A DNA stretch of 64,000 nucleotides from Ilyonectria destructans (Eukaryota; Ascomycota; Sordariomycetes; Hypocreales; Nectriaceae). The stretch lies in assembly GCA_020740775.1 (NCBI GenBank), contig JAHEWK010000005.1, positions 3,038,001 to 3,102,000 of the forward strand, read 5' to 3'. The position numbers were made by a program, and so were the translations under genes. A model generated the notes under the pieces. The model did no database searches. It was not told the DNA's origin and saw only the letters and a program-made list of their open reading frames with translations. Below are positions 10,685-22,808 of the stretch, in pieces (the first letter of the stretch is position 1; each line of letters starts with the position of its first letter).

Positions 10685-12297
10685 TGAGCGAGGATCATGT
10701 ATTAACGGGACAATGATGGGAGTGTAATGATTGGCTGGCATTGAAATTGTACATAGCTCTTGCGAGACGCATTGTGGTGTAGCTTGGTGGACTGCATGGT
10801 TGGAGCTCCACGTTCTCGAATGCGACGTTTGCTTATACCACTCATTGCATCCTGCCGCTGACTAAAATGACAATGTAGTGAGAGACATGATTTCGGTAAT
10901 TGGTTTGAGGTGAGTTTGGGTGACAGTTGTGGCCTGGAACTGACTGCCGACTTCTCTGCAGTGGTAGAGTAAGTTGCACAACCGCGTTCAAGGAACGGCC
11001 GCTCCGAAGTCGGTCCATTGTAGTCCCTGATCCTCGGTTCGGTTCCTGTAACAGGATGCATAACATATCACCAGTATGCTCCCCCACGGGGGTTCTACCC
11101 ACCCTTGATCTTGAGAGTGACAAACACCTATGCTGTCGGCTCATACTAGGTGATTCGTATACAACAACGAGAGAATAGTGACGACTGTGTTGGTCAAAAT
11201 CAAAGGATGCATCATTGAGACGGGTCTTGTGTTCTGTGCTGGGGTAACATGGCGGTTCCTGGCGACGATTCCTTGACTCGAGCACCACAAAGTGACAAAG
11301 CAATATGTGCTGCCAATCGTACTGTAGCTCAAGGGCACGATGCTCGAATCCTGCCATTGGGCTTGTATGTCTTGTACGATGGATTCTGCACTCATCGTGT
11401 AGCACCTCTTCTTGGGCACAACGGGATGAAATGAGTAGATCCTGATACTTGGGCTCGGTCATACGAGAGAGTTGACATGTTTGGAAATGTTCTGTTTCAC
11501 GTGTCCCCATCGCTGCTATTCCTGTCCTGCAATATCACCCCCAAGCCGTGCGTCAAGGTGGATTCGCTTAGTCGAGCATCAAACTCCATCGCCATTGGTT
11601 GATCTTTCGCTACACGGCGACTGCTTACCAGCATTGTTTCAGGGTGAGTGACGTCCCCGCAGAAGGATGATCTTAAGGTTAACCCTAGCAAGTCGGGCGA
11701 CTCCAACAATAGTCCTGCCAATGCAAGGCACACCACAAGCTGACAGGCCGGAACAGTCGGGAGGATCAAGGCCCGGCCAGTAGGGCTGATTGATTAAGCC
11801 TAGTTTTACGGTTCTGCATCCTGCGTGGCATGTGGACGATCGACCCGTCCACCGAGCCCTTGGCACGTGGGAGTGATTGAAGCTCATAATTCGTCGAATT
11901 CCCTAGAAAGGCAAGCGCTCGTGTTGAAGTCTGCCCGCCTGTTTGGGGTCCGGAATCGACCTGAACTCCAAATCCTACGACTGCTTCGGTCGCTTGATGT
12001 AGCAAAGGATTACACTATGCTCCTCTATTCAGTGCTTTTGCCCTGGTGGCTATGCGACTGATAGCAATTTTAATTCCAGGGTCGACCGCCAGTGCTGGTT
12101 GTGGTGTAAGCGCTGCAGTCTGAAGGGAGCTAAAACGAGAATGCTTCATTGAGGGCATTCGAACCTCCATGGCGGAACCTGTATATATAGCCTCAAGTAC
12201 CTCTCCAATTCAATTCTTTCTCCTCAGCTCGCCAGGCCACTCTCACAACATCACCGGTCCTTACAAACAACAGCTTCAACCGTCGAGTCTTTCAAAA
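10685..12297. other. Intergenic, no gene supported; promoter at right end
   Basis: No family could be recognised in any frame. A TATA-like TATATATAG at about 12181-12189 lies roughly 110 bp before the ATG of the secreted protein and is its likely core promoter. The longest open frame (minus, about 10842-11510) has an irregular composition and is treated as chance. Confidence 0.45.
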
Positions 12298-14710
12298 ATG
12301 AAGATCTCCTTCTCAACGGCCGTTGTAGGCCTGTTGCTCCCTTCCTTTGGCTCTGCCAGTCCTGTTTCACTGCCTGCTGAGGCTTCGAGCGGTCTGACCA
12401 AGCGACGATGTGGTTTTGAAACCTGGGATTCCACCAACCTCAACAACTGGTTTGATGCCGGCACCGATGCCTGGTTTAACCAGTGGTGGCTCACCCGCCT
12501 GGGCGGAAATGGCCCTGATACCACCATGGTCATTCCTAACAACTGGCCCAACAACTTCGTGAGCCCCCAAGCCGTCAATAAACTGTCTGGAGATTCTAAC
12601 TTCTCTAGGTCAACTTGTTTGGACGCATGTACCTTGATGGTGTAAGTTGTGCGAGCTATTGGGCTCATAGGATGAGGAGCTAACTCTTTGCTCAATAGGC
12701 CGAGGTTTACACTTGCGCCAAACCCAATGATCAGTGCTTCGGCGACGTCTCGTGTGACGGTAAGAAAATCCCATTCTCGCTCATTGACGATGAATCTGAC
12801 ATAGCAATAGACATCAAGTGCTCCGGTGATTGGGGAGAGGAGTGCACAGACCATGACAAGCAGCGACCTGTCTACATGATCTTGCAGTCCATCCAAGGGT
12901 TCCAGTCTTACTTCAGAGACTACATTGTAAGTCACCTCAAAAAGAGAGCTGCAGGTTCGCCAATAAACATCTACTGACCACATAAACTGCAGGAGGTGCT
13001 CGATGAGACCCAAATGAACCTTCAGGGCATGTCCGCCTATCTCGTTTCCGACTTCTTCCCTCCAATTAGCGACAGCTTCGAGTTCTTCCTCAGGGTATGT
13101 TTTGGTTGGCAACATTTCCCCTTTAAGGATTCCCTAACGCAAAGTGCAGGAGCTTCTCGTCGGACTCGGCACTGCTTTCTCCATTGGAGGATCTTACATG
13201 AAGCTCACCAAGTGGGTCAAGGCCAACGACATCACCAAGGAGTCCTCGTCTGCACTGGGTGCTCTGCTCAACGGTGTTGGAACTGGTTACCGAGAGGTTG
13301 TGAAATACCCTGCCAGCCAGTCCTTCAACGACTTTGCCGATCTCGGTGTCTTCATGACCAACGTCTTTGAACAAACTCGATCTGCCCTGAACGATATGCA
13401 GGAGAATCTCGCCACTGGTAACTACTGGGGCGGTAAGCGATTCTTGTAAGTGTTCGAGACTCTCCAAATTCGAGAATTGCAACTCACTAACATCGTCTAG
13501 CGACTATGCCGCTGGTGGAGTTTTCCTCCCCGGCCCTGGCAAGGAGTTCAGCGCTGACCCGACCGCCTCTGAGCTGACGCTGCTCCGACAGTACCTGCAG
13601 AAGCAATTCAACGCCAGGGCTATCAACTACATCTGGCGCCAGCAGAAGATCTTCATCACATACACCACCGATGTCGATGGCTCTTGCGAGCAGGACCAGC
13701 AGGGCCCTCAAGATATGAAGTACTGCCGAGAGGGCGACGCCGGTGTCTACTACATGTACTGGTGGTACGAGGCGTCTGTCGGAGCTGGATCGACCACTGG
13801 TCTAAACAACTTCGACACTGGCAAGATGGACCACCCCACTGGCTGGGACAAGCTGGCTGCTGGCTGGGTCGACGAGGGTTACCAGCTCGAGCTCAAGGAC
13901 GTCTTTGAATCATCCATCTCCGCCTACCAGGTCGCCAAGTTTTCCTATGATGGAGAAAACGCAGTCAAGCGCGCCCAGGAAGCTGTCACTGATGGCTGGG
14001 CCAACCCTTGGGACCAGGGCACCAGCTGGGAGGGCACCTTCACCATCCCCGTTTGCGACACTGGCGATGTCAGCTACAACGTGCAGGTCGGCGACCGAAT
14101 CATGCCTTGCGGCTGTGGCGGCGGAAACGAGGTCGGCGACTGGAAAAAGGCTGCCAAGTTCGACGGCTACACCACTTACGATGACCAGTGCACCGAAGGC
14201 ATGCAGGCAGCTCGCAAGCAGGCGCGTCGCGGTGGACAGGGCAACCAAGAGTCCAACACGCCCGCCTTGCCTACCAATGTCAACGAGATTGCCTGCTTGA
14301 CGTCCGATGGAGTTAACAAGGACATGGTCACTCAACTCTCCTACTGCCAAAAGGCCGTCGCCAGTCTGGGTGATGACCGCGACAAGCAGATCTGCTCCAG
14401 CGACTGCCAGGACGGAGGAGCTGGACAGAACAGCGTCTGGTGCCGCCTCGCCCTCGACGACAGCAACATCCATTTCTGTGCCCTCACCATGGCCGCCAAG
14501 GACTCTGCCCACGGCGGTCCCGGATATGGCTGTATGACGGTTGGAAACGCCCAAGACTTCTTGGCCAACGCCGAGGCGACCACAGAGAATGGTGGTAAGG
14601 GATGTCACCCGGTGGGAACCCCTGACTTTGCTGCCACGTTCCTTACGCCCGATGGCATGACTAGGTGGTGCTTGAGCGATTATGATCACGCAGGCTACTG
14701 TACTGTTTAG
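12298..14710 (+). CDS. Secreted Cys-rich protein of unknown function, 7 exons
   Basis: The gene is spliced as 12298-12558, 12609-12641, 12699-12759, 12811-12926, 12993-13094, 13150-13445 and 13501-14710, giving 692 residues; every junction has GT..AG ends and keeps the frame. The first ~20 residues (MKISFSTAVVGLLLPSFGSA) form a signal peptide, followed by a possible KR processing site near residue 40. The middle has a Cys-rich stretch (YTCAKPNDQCFGDVSCDD), then a long predicted helical part with hydrophobic segments such as LLVGLGTAFSIGG. The C-terminal third is again Cys-rich with a repeated layout of paired cysteines. I do not recognise the family. The layout suggests an extracellular or wall-associated protein; helical parts could contact membranes, but no function should be assigned. 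Confidence 0.85.
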
Positions 14711-15506
14711 ACCTTGGGTCGTCGGGAGACCCGAGACCTTATCCGAACTTGGGGTAGATCTCATTCGATTCAGGGGACGTTAAGATATTCAGCATAGTAC
14801 AGTACTTTTCCTTTGTAGCGCTCTTAGATGAATGAGAGGGGTTTACAAACAGTACAATGTAACGTATCCGTATCCTAAAGACAGTCCCACATCTGGAGTT
14901 GAACCAATCGACACCAGCGGATGACATCCAGCCGGTCAAAACTCTTCGACAGCTTAGTTCTATTACTCGTAACCGCCCCTTTTTTATAGTAACTCGGAGA
15001 CTTATTTCGTAGTGAACTCGCGTCCTATGACGTAGGTGTCAAGAATAGCTCGTTCCTGTGGAAGTAACCGCAACCTTGAAATGTCCGCCCAGTCTCCACA
15101 TTGGCCATGACGGCACTTCGGCATCGGAATACTACGCCTCGTATCCACACGTGGGCCGGCCTTGCCGAGCAAGCTGGTGTTTGGCTCGGAACAACAAATG
15201 CCAAGGCCTAGCGCCCTTGGCGAGGAAACAAAAGTCTTCGGTATCGGGATTTTCTGTCCTCAACAACTCTCAATCAGACTTGGGCAGTGACAAACAGGAC
15301 GCCTGTCATAATACACGCCCTGGTTCATACCCAAGTCGCCGCACTCTTTTCTGTTTCTTTGTACGGCTCGCATTTTCCGTAGCCGGCTGGTAACGGTTGG
15401 GCTTCTGCTTGGGACGTACTCGGGCATTGGGCATCCTTAATGCTGACTGCCATTGCTCAAAAATGCACTTGAGATTGTTCGATTACGCACTTTTGACAAC
15501 ATAAAC
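14711..15506. other. Intergenic, nothing recognised
   Basis: This spacer holds the 3' end of the secreted-protein gene and the promoter of the membrane-protein gene. No repeat or RNA gene was seen. Confidence 0.45.
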
Positions 15507-16976
15507 ATGGCCGTACCAAGTTCGTCCGTGGGGGGGATCGGCCGGGACGACGTCGAATTATCCAACACCTCGAAGGAGCCGCCAGCCGCTCCGCAAAACA
15601 CAGCCACCGCCAAGGAGCCAGAGACCCCGGAAGTCACAGCCCATATCCAGGAGTCCCCAGACTTTCATGCCCCTTCACTGGATCAAATCACGCTTGTCAA
15701 GGGAAGACGCACATGGGCGTACCCGCGGGGGCTGCGCCTCGAACACAATCTCCACTGGGCCATTGGTCTGCTGGAACTGGCCAACGCGGGGGACTTTGCG
15801 GCAAATATATGGAACGACACGCCCGTTCCCGTATATGCCACGGTATTTATGGCGATTGGTGGCACTGCAGCCGCTGTACTGTCTACTTTTGCCTTTCGAG
15901 ATGCGGTCAAGGCCGGGCACAATGTGAAATTCCTCAAACGCCAACGTCGCGGCCTTAGAGATCACAAGGCCCAGCTACTGGAAGAAGCCCAGCCTACTCG
16001 ACAAGTTGATGTGTTTCTCGACATTGCTCACCGAGAGCTCTACACAGAAGTCATCAATCGTTGGGGCATGGATATCCTTATGGGCGGAGGCGCAGTCCTC
16101 ATCGCCGTGGGCACCTTTTTGGCGATGGGCGGCGAAAATCACAAAGTATGGATGGCCAGTAACATCCTCTCAGGTTATGTCGGAAACGCTCCCATTGCTC
16201 TCTATGGGCTGGCCAATTCCATGTGGGCGGTTGTCATGTGGCGAAGAAAACAGTCTCACAAAAAGGCAGCCGTGAAAAGACTCCAAGGCACCGTGGCATT
16301 GGAACTTGTCAAGAAGTATTGTTTCAACGTCCAGCTGTTTTTCGCAATCAATGGGACAACGACCTTGATTGGAGGCATAGCATCGATGCTAGCTGCGACC
16401 AGATGGTGGGCGTACGTGATCCTCATCCCAGTCATCATCTCGTCATTCTTCTGCAACCATTGGTGGCGGAAACACGCTGGATACGATCGACCATATCTCG
16501 ACTTGCCCATTGGCATGAACGAAAACGGACTCATTCGAGCACTCGAGTCTGCTGCTGCGATTCGACGTGGGATCGAGAAGGACCAAGGAGATGATGCTCT
16601 GAGGCAACTAGTACCGGATACTAGATCTTTACCAAGGGTGCTTGATTTCATGGTAGAGCACGGCATGTTTGAGACTTTTGCCATACGTCTCATCGAGAGC
16701 CGTCATATGCGCGAGATTCTCTGTGCCGAGGGGACGAATCGCGTTGAAATCGACGTGGCAGGTTTGCTGGCGCTGCCAGAGCCGCACCACGCTACCATTC
16801 TCGACATTGCTGGGCAATTCATTCGAAACGAGGGACCAAAACACTTTGAACACCGCCAGAGATTTATAGCTGAAGTCCTGGGGACGTACGTCAGCCAATC
16901 AGACCCCGAGCCGCATCCGAGCGATAAGGAAGCTGGACCGAGTGTGGTACAAACGGTCCCATGCCAGCAGGAATAA
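15507..16976 (+). CDS. Multi-pass membrane protein, unknown function
   Basis: The 489-residue intronless protein is read from the ATG in AAACATGGCC, which has better context than anything upstream. The first ~70 residues are polar and low complexity. About six hydrophobic segments follow between residues ~95 and ~330, for example VPVYATVFMAIGGTAAAVL, GMDILMGGGAVLIAVGTFLA, NVQLFFAINGTTTLIGGIAS and WWAYVILIPVIISSFF. A basic loop (KFLKRQRRGLRDHKAQLLEE) lies between the first membrane segments. The C-terminal ~170 residues are soluble, with a helical region around residues 350-450. I do not recognise the family. It appears intact, and neighbours give no clue to its job. Confidence 0.75.
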   Translation: MAVPSSSVGGIGRDDVELSNTSKEPPAAPQNTATAKEPETPEVTAHIQESPDFHAPSLDQITLVKGRRTWAYPRGLRLEHNLHWAIGLLELANAGDFAANIWNDTPVPVYATVFMAIGGTAAAVLSTFAFRDAVKAGHNVKFLKRQRRGLRDHKAQLLEEAQPTRQVDVFLDIAHRELYTEVINRWGMDILMGGGAVLIAVGTFLAMGGENHKVWMASNILSGYVGNAPIALYGLANSMWAVVMWRRKQSHKKAAVKRLQGTVALELVKKYCFNVQLFFAINGTTTLIGGIASMLAATRWWAYVILIPVIISSFFCNHWWRKHAGYDRPYLDLPIGMNENGLIRALESAAAIRRGIEKDQGDDALRQLVPDTRSLPRVLDFMVEHGMFETFAIRLIESRHMREILCAEGTNRVEIDVAGLLALPEPHHATILDIAGQFIRNEGPKHFEHRQRFIAEVLGTYVSQSDPEPHPSDKEAGPSVVQTVPCQQE

Positions 16977-17143
16977 CACGACGCGCAGGCAGCGACGGAA
17001 CTGGAGCATTAGGAGTTTGAGGTTTATGCTGGGATAGAGACGAGGTCAACGGATAAAAATTCCTGGAAGAATGTCTAAATACTCGTACACCATTGAAGAT
17101 TATGAATTAGAGCAATAATTCAAAATAATGATTAACGATTGCT

Positions 17144-18997
17144 TCACACATGAACTGTGAATGTGTATTTACTCTTGCCCGGCAAGGTCTTCTTTGTTTT
17201 CCCAAGTTTGAAGACGCCGTGGGAGTTCTTGGGGGCATGTATTTTAACGACCATTCGTCCACTTTTGGAAATTTCCCAGTGCACGGATATTTGGCTCGAG
17301 GGGAAGAGAGGAACCGTGGCGCTGGCGTGCTTTAATCCCATGTGAACTCCCAGCTCTGGACTAAGAACCCAATTCTTGTAGCCAAAGCCGTCGATGCCAT
17401 CGGCGGTTCGAAGCCCAGCAACCCATTCGGTTAAGATGTACGTCGCAGCGCCACCCCATGGGTGTCCCAAGCTGGTATATGCTCCTAACCCGGGCTTTCC
17501 TTGAGGTGTGATGTACTCCCAGCTTGCTCCGGTGTTTGTCTCTGGGTTTACCATCATGCCTCCCCATACACCGTAAATTAGGTCGGAAGCCCTTTCCCAG
17601 TCCTTGGCAGCTAGAATGGCTGGAAGCAAGAAGCCGTTGGTATTGGGAGAAATGTTCAGGTCGGTGTTTTCCGGGTCGTCGTTTGAGCTGTCCTTGTACC
17701 CAAAGGCAAGTTGAAGATGATCCAGGGAAGATACGGCAGACAAAATCTGTTTCTTGGATGCGATACCTGAAGTAAGACAGAAGGCGGTGCCCGCCACGGT
17801 GAAGGCGCTTTTGTCCGAAGTCGATAGGCTGTAGGTCCCGATGGCATCATTCCAGAGCTTACCATTGATTGCATCAGCCAGTGCATTTGCGGACTTGCGG
17901 AACTTGGCAGCGACCGTCTTCTTCCCAATGGCGGTTGCGATTTCAGCTGCCGCGTAAAGAGTCTCAACAGTCACACAAGAGACAGCAGACCTAGCGTCTG
18001 CGCCACCCAGAAAAGCCGAGCCGAAATGAACCAGACCATCTGTGGAACTGATCTTGCCAAGAAGCCAATTCAGTTGCTTCTCCCATTGATTCCAAGTCTT
18101 CTGAGCGTATTTCATGTCGTTTGTGTGGCGCATGTAATGGTAGAAGGACAAGAACCCAAGCGGCTGGTAGTCGTCCAAGAAGTACGATCCGAATGGCGCG
18201 AATGCGGACGTGATTGACGGATCATATCCCAGGTTTGGATTGATGCTCAATTGCCCATTCTCGATCTGCGACTTCGAGATGAAGTCTGAGGTGCCTGTCG
18301 AATGGTCAAAACGACCGGTACTCGCTCCAATAATTCGAGAAGTGTGGTAAAAATTCCCAAGCTAGACGAGGCGATCCCTCTTGGGACCATCCAGACAGAC
18401 AGAGGCAAGGTTTTCCCCCGTGCTAGACTACAGAAGGACGTCTTGGCTCTTCAAGTTGTTGGTGTATAACGTCGAACCGTTGAGGGTATCAGTGATGACG
18501 ACATTTCGAAAGTATGCGGCATAGTCTTGCCAAGCTCCAAAGCCGAATGATCCAGTTGGAGATATGGAACCTCCTCCTGAATAGTAGTCTGTAAGAGTGG
18601 CCTTGAACACCAATTTGGTATTTATTGATACCGAGAGAGAACCCTTGGGATCGAGAACGGTTTTGATGCGATACCAAGTATTCTCTTTCACGGAGAACGG
18701 GACTTTGAAGGTGTTTAACAGGTACGAGGTAACCAATGTCTGGTTGGCAAAGGCGAATCCTTTTGCAACACTGATAGTATTTGCTGGTGTCAATATCTTG
18801 TTGGTATTGACAAATGTCTTTCCGTGTGGAAGTTCTCCGACAAGTCGCAGGTGAATGCCGCCAAGTATGCCAAATGAGTGCGCCTAGACGAGATCAATAA
18901 ACTGAGCTGTCGCTGGTGGTCGAAATAGGCTCTTACCACCGACCACCATAATCCGCCTCGTTCGATAAAAGCATCAAATTCAAGCGTATAGGAGCTT
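17144..18997 (-). pseudogene. GH78 alpha-L-rhamnosidase, 3' part, broken
   Basis: Reading right to left, the GH78 sequence begins abruptly at SSYTLEFDAFIERGG (18997). It passes a normal 52-bp intron (about 18881-18932) after WWSV and continues through the beta-sandwich domain (NTWYRIKTVLD, GFGAWQDYAAY) into the (alpha/alpha)6 catalytic domain (SVCLDGPKRDRLV, GASWEYITPQGKPGLG, GHPWGGAATYILTEWVAG). Two in-frame TAG codons lie at about 18430 and 18365. The second replaces the Trp of the conserved RDRLVW, a TGG to TAG change. No intron fits that would remove both, because the sequence around them is conserved coding. The N-terminal domain is missing here and a fitting piece lies at 41.4-42.1 kb. 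The intact enzyme would release rhamnose from pectic RG-I or flavonoids outside the cell. Confidence 0.88.
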
Positions 18998-20368
18998 GGC
19001 AAGCAATCCCGGTAGAGGCCTGCCGGGGCGTAAAGGAGCCACGGATAGACCAGTATTTTGACTCCCTTGTCCCGCTGTGGCATATACTCCCTAAGCGCCT
19101 AACTACAGTATTACTTCCATCTCCAGATATCACCTGGTGGAATTGTTGATGAGTGGTACTGCTCAGTTACGACCTCCATACGGAGATACTCGTCGTCGCA
19201 TGTGTGAGACACTGGGTCAGCTATTTCCATTGAGGATGCTCCCCCGCCTCACAAGTGTCACCGAACGCAAGGCCAACCACGTATATATACTTTATGGAAG
19301 GATAGGAAGCTGATAGAAGTGTAGTAGCTGCGACTCAGTGCCAAAAAGCCATTTGCATTGCAGCCACTTATATATCAAGGGAATTTAAACCAACAATAGC
19401 CGCTCCTCCTTCGGGCAACATGCTATAATGAAGACGTGAGTCAGGCTTGAACACCCTCTTGACACCATTGGAGGTTGCCCATCGGCATTTTATTGTCTTT
19501 CTTAGCATTATGTCGCAGCTTTTGAATTAGTTAAAATATGCAAGCTTCTTCCGCGGTATCCTAAGAGCAGCCTTTAGCAGCCATCCTAAACGACGACCTG
19601 GATCGTGAATGGCTAATATATTAGTCACACAGGAGTTGTGGCAGCACGCATCAGCTGCATAAATACTTTATTAATATTGCGCTCTATCTCTTCATCTTCG
19701 AACCTCACACTGGGATTATGAAACTTTACAACATGAGCCCCTGAGCACGCTGAATGGGCAGTCCAGCCAGCAATCCGCAGGGAGGATATCACGACCTCTT
19801 TTACAAACTCAGCATCCTCTTGGACGTTTAACTATGTGTGCCAACTATGTGTGCCAAACCTTGGTATTCTAAATGACAACGCATTCAACCTGCGTCATCT
19901 GCATGCTTCAAATAGCATCGGGTTGAAGGCTTCTCCTAGAACTGTTGGTCGGCCTACCCCCCTGGCTGGCTGTTGGTGATTGTCGCAATACCGCTACGGC
20001 AAAAGGGAATGATCACTCCATCACTCCGCTAATACGTAGTGCTATTGTAGTCCATATCTCCGTCTGACAGTGATGGCGGGCTCCGGAAGTGTCGCTCGTT
20101 GATCGGAGCAGTGGCCCAGCTTCCTAGCCTGCCTTTGTGTCTCACTGTATAATGATAATTAGACTGGAGGCCTCAGCTCTCGTCCAAAGTACACATCTCT
20201 TACATTTTTCTACTACCTACACGGCAGTTGGGCGACGTAGTCTTTTCTTTCCCATCTTCAACACCTTGCGACAGTCTTTCAACAGGCCAGATCGAACTTC
20301 AAAAAGCTAATTGAATACCAACGGGATGCGCGACTCTCAGGAAAGGCTTCTGTCGTGATGAAGATTAG
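18998..20368. other. Degenerate spacer beyond a GH78 breakpoint
   Basis: GH78 similarity ends at 18997. To the right I see no intact gene for 1.4 kb. A 13-bp duplication (AACTATGTGTGCC twice, about 19830-19855) is present. Interrupted frames and AT-rich patches suggest decayed sequence of unknown origin. Confidence 0.4.
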
Positions 20369-20707
20369 ATTGGATCCAACAGTTGGCTTGAAAGCGGCGT
20401 TGATTCCGGCGGTCGGGAAACCCACATATTAAGACAAGCTATATCATGGGTAGAAAATGATGAGGCCGACTTTAGGCGAGGCCAAGAGGTGGAAACGGAA
20501 TTGAGAGAGGAATCGTGGGCGGTTGACGTGGTTGACAAGAAGGTTGGATCGGCGCTTACTCATTTAGCTGCTAGTCAGCGTTGGGTGAAGCTCTGAAGCA
20601 GTTGATGGAAATATGCGCCGACGTCAACCAAAAGGACTGTAATAGATGGACGTCTCTAATTCACTGTGCAGAAAACGACTAAAGGGAGTACATGCAACCG
20701 CTCCTCA
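20369..20707 (+). pseudogene. Ankyrin-repeat gene relic
   Basis: One frame reads from about 20369 to 20598 and includes VVDKKVGSALTHLAAS, an ankyrin-like turn-helix pattern. After a +1/-1 shift near 20584 another frame continues with GEALKQLMEICADVNQKD and then RWTSLIHCAEND before a stop. The spacing (x-G-x-T-x-L-H-x-A-A followed by LL-x-G-A-D-V-N) is typical of ankyrin repeats, here much decayed. It may come from a fungal NLR or heterokaryon-incompatibility type gene. The call rests on about two repeats only. Confidence 0.4.
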
Positions 20708-21094
20708 GATCAAGACAAGTGTCGATTAGTCCGACAGGCGGACCGCAGCTTCACAGCAATACACAGGGCTGAAGAGTATTAGCCCCCTTGAGGTTGAACT
20801 AATAGACTAAAATAGGAAGAAAGGGAACATCTCCTTCTTCCTCTCGCAATAAGCAGAAACTAATAGTAGCCAAGAAAAAACGCGAATAAGAGACTACCCA
20901 TGGCCAGGCATCAGATTCTCCCATATCAAATGATGGAAGAGCAATCACCTCACCACCGTGTTGTATCCTTCACCATGCCACGATGGGAGTACTGCCATGC
21001 GTTAGACGCACGAGTAATCCCGTTGTTGAGCCTCGGTCCGAACCTACCCACATTCTATCACGACTGTTCCGGTCGCAATAAAACCTCCCGCCTT

Positions 21095-22808
21095 TCAGTT
21101 CGAATGAGGTCTCCCATAAGAAAGTGCTGCACCTTCAGCCACGGCTGTCCATCTAGAAATAGAGTTAGGAACGCAGACGACAAACCGGGAAGAGATGTAT
21201 GAGACTTACGCATTGGGACCGCCCATGATAAACTCCGGGCGGTGAACCGGACTGAACAATTGCTCCAACCGACGCCGGACTGTCCTCCGGACGTGACCAT
21301 TGAGGGAAAGGCCCCCCGTCAGGATAATGAACTAGGGGGGATATGAGCTTCGTCTCTAGGATGTAGTAGAAAGAAATGGATACTCACTCCTGGAGTTTTG
21401 CCCTCATCCAGGGATGACTTGAACAGTTCCCGGATGACCGCGACAATCTGGTCAGTAACCTTGTCAAACATTTTCATCATTTCAGTTCTATTTAACAGTT
21501 AGGCCTTTGGTTTTCGGAAGGGTAAGGTTGAAGGTTGAAAGAAAGTAGGTGGAAACATAGAATCCCAGTACCATCACCAGGAGGAGTTGAACTTACCGGG
21601 TGATGATGGCGTCTTTGCCTTGGATCTTGAATGACACTGACCCTTCGCCCATTCTGCGTGGGTCGAATCTATCCTTAATTGTAAGGTGCCAATCGTCCAT
21701 TATCAGTCGGAGGTCACGTTTCACGTCGACGGGAATCTCCGACTCCTCCCGCACCCCGGTTATCCCAAAGATCCTGGATACCACCTTCTCGCGGAAGGCA
21801 ACGTCCAAGACGACAGATCCAGTGAGCCGACACAGCGGTCGGGTCATATCCGAGTTCGTTGTCGAGTCTGTATGATGATAGATGGCAGCATCCTGCGACT
21901 TGCGTTAAAAACCGACCGAGGGAATTGGATTTTGGGGCTGGGAAACCTACAATGGTGATTCCTCCACAGTCAGCGACGAGGATGGGATTTCCTGTCTAAA
22001 CAAAACTTCTTTAGTACCAGATAGAAGGGAGTTTCCGGAGCGATGGACTCTCGTCGGTAACAACGCCCGATGGGTTCTAGAGTAGAGGGGTACAAGGGCG
22101 GCTGATACATACCTTCAGGAACCCGTCAAGTTTGTCTCCGTGGGAGTAGAGGACAGATCGAACAGCAGCCTCATGCTCCTTAATGTAGTTTACGCTCTTC
22201 ACCCACGCAGGCGAGATGCCCGCCGAGACTACAGCCTCTTTCAGAAGATCCAGAGATCCGGACAGGTTGTCTTCCCACAGTTCCGGCCATGAAATCACAA
22301 CATCGCACGTACCGGGACTGGATCCAGGAAACCTTGGAAGGTGTGAAACAACCGTCCCCATAAGACCCTGAAGATAAATCGAAACAAGCTCCGAGATTGT
22401 CTCATCCACATCGACACTCCACATCGTCTTTTGCAAGAGGGCTGCAGCATGGACGTCAGGGCGATTGCGCTGTTCCGCTTGGTCAACGAGGGCCAGTTTG
22501 AAGTATCTTAGGAGATCTCCGTTCTCACTTGGAAACCGTGATTCCTGAGAGAATTCGAAACATCGACCACCTGGCTGCCGACGCAAAACCGTAGGGAATT
22601 TCTGTGAATAGAGGATCTCGGGCGGCGAAGATTGGTCCGGGTGGGCATCGCAAGTTCGGGAGGTGGCCAAGGCTACGCCGGAGTGGCTGTATGCGCTGAG
22701 TCAGTGAATGTCGCTAGGCCAAGGGACAGGAAAAGGGGTGAGTTACGTCGCTCCGAAGTCCAGGCCAACGGAGACTTGCTGAACGTGGCAGGTGCAAGGG
22801 AGTGACAT
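21095..22808 (-). CDS. Short Hsp70/actin-fold ATPase, 7 exons
   Basis: Exons read (minus strand) 22747-22808, 22113-22686, 21951-21995, 21597-21892, 21388-21487, 21210-21331 and 21095-21152, giving 418 residues; all junctions are GT..AG and in frame. The N-terminus has the ATPase phosphate-1 motif VGLDFGATHSGVALATS, the middle has VADCGGITIDAAIYHH (phosphate-2), and the end has FIILTGGLSLNGHV (adenosine motif). This is the divergent Hsp70-like family common in filamentous ascomycetes, not the canonical chaperone: no substrate-binding domain or EEVD end is present. Relatives are usually longer, and here the segment after phosphate-2 is reduced and the protein stops at GRPHSN soon after the adenosine motif. 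It may be a compact but functional member or a 3'-shortened one. Partner and substrate are unknown. Confidence 0.8.

Noticed and set aside
10842..11510. Minus-strand open frame of 222 codons
   Set aside because: No family features, unusual composition with many His/Cys/Arg and no ATG-context support; treated as chance.
18360..18435. An intron that would remove the two stops in the GH78 3' relic
   Set aside because: The sequence between and around the stops is conserved GH78 coding (SVCLDGPKRDRLV), and no canonical donor precedes the first stop.
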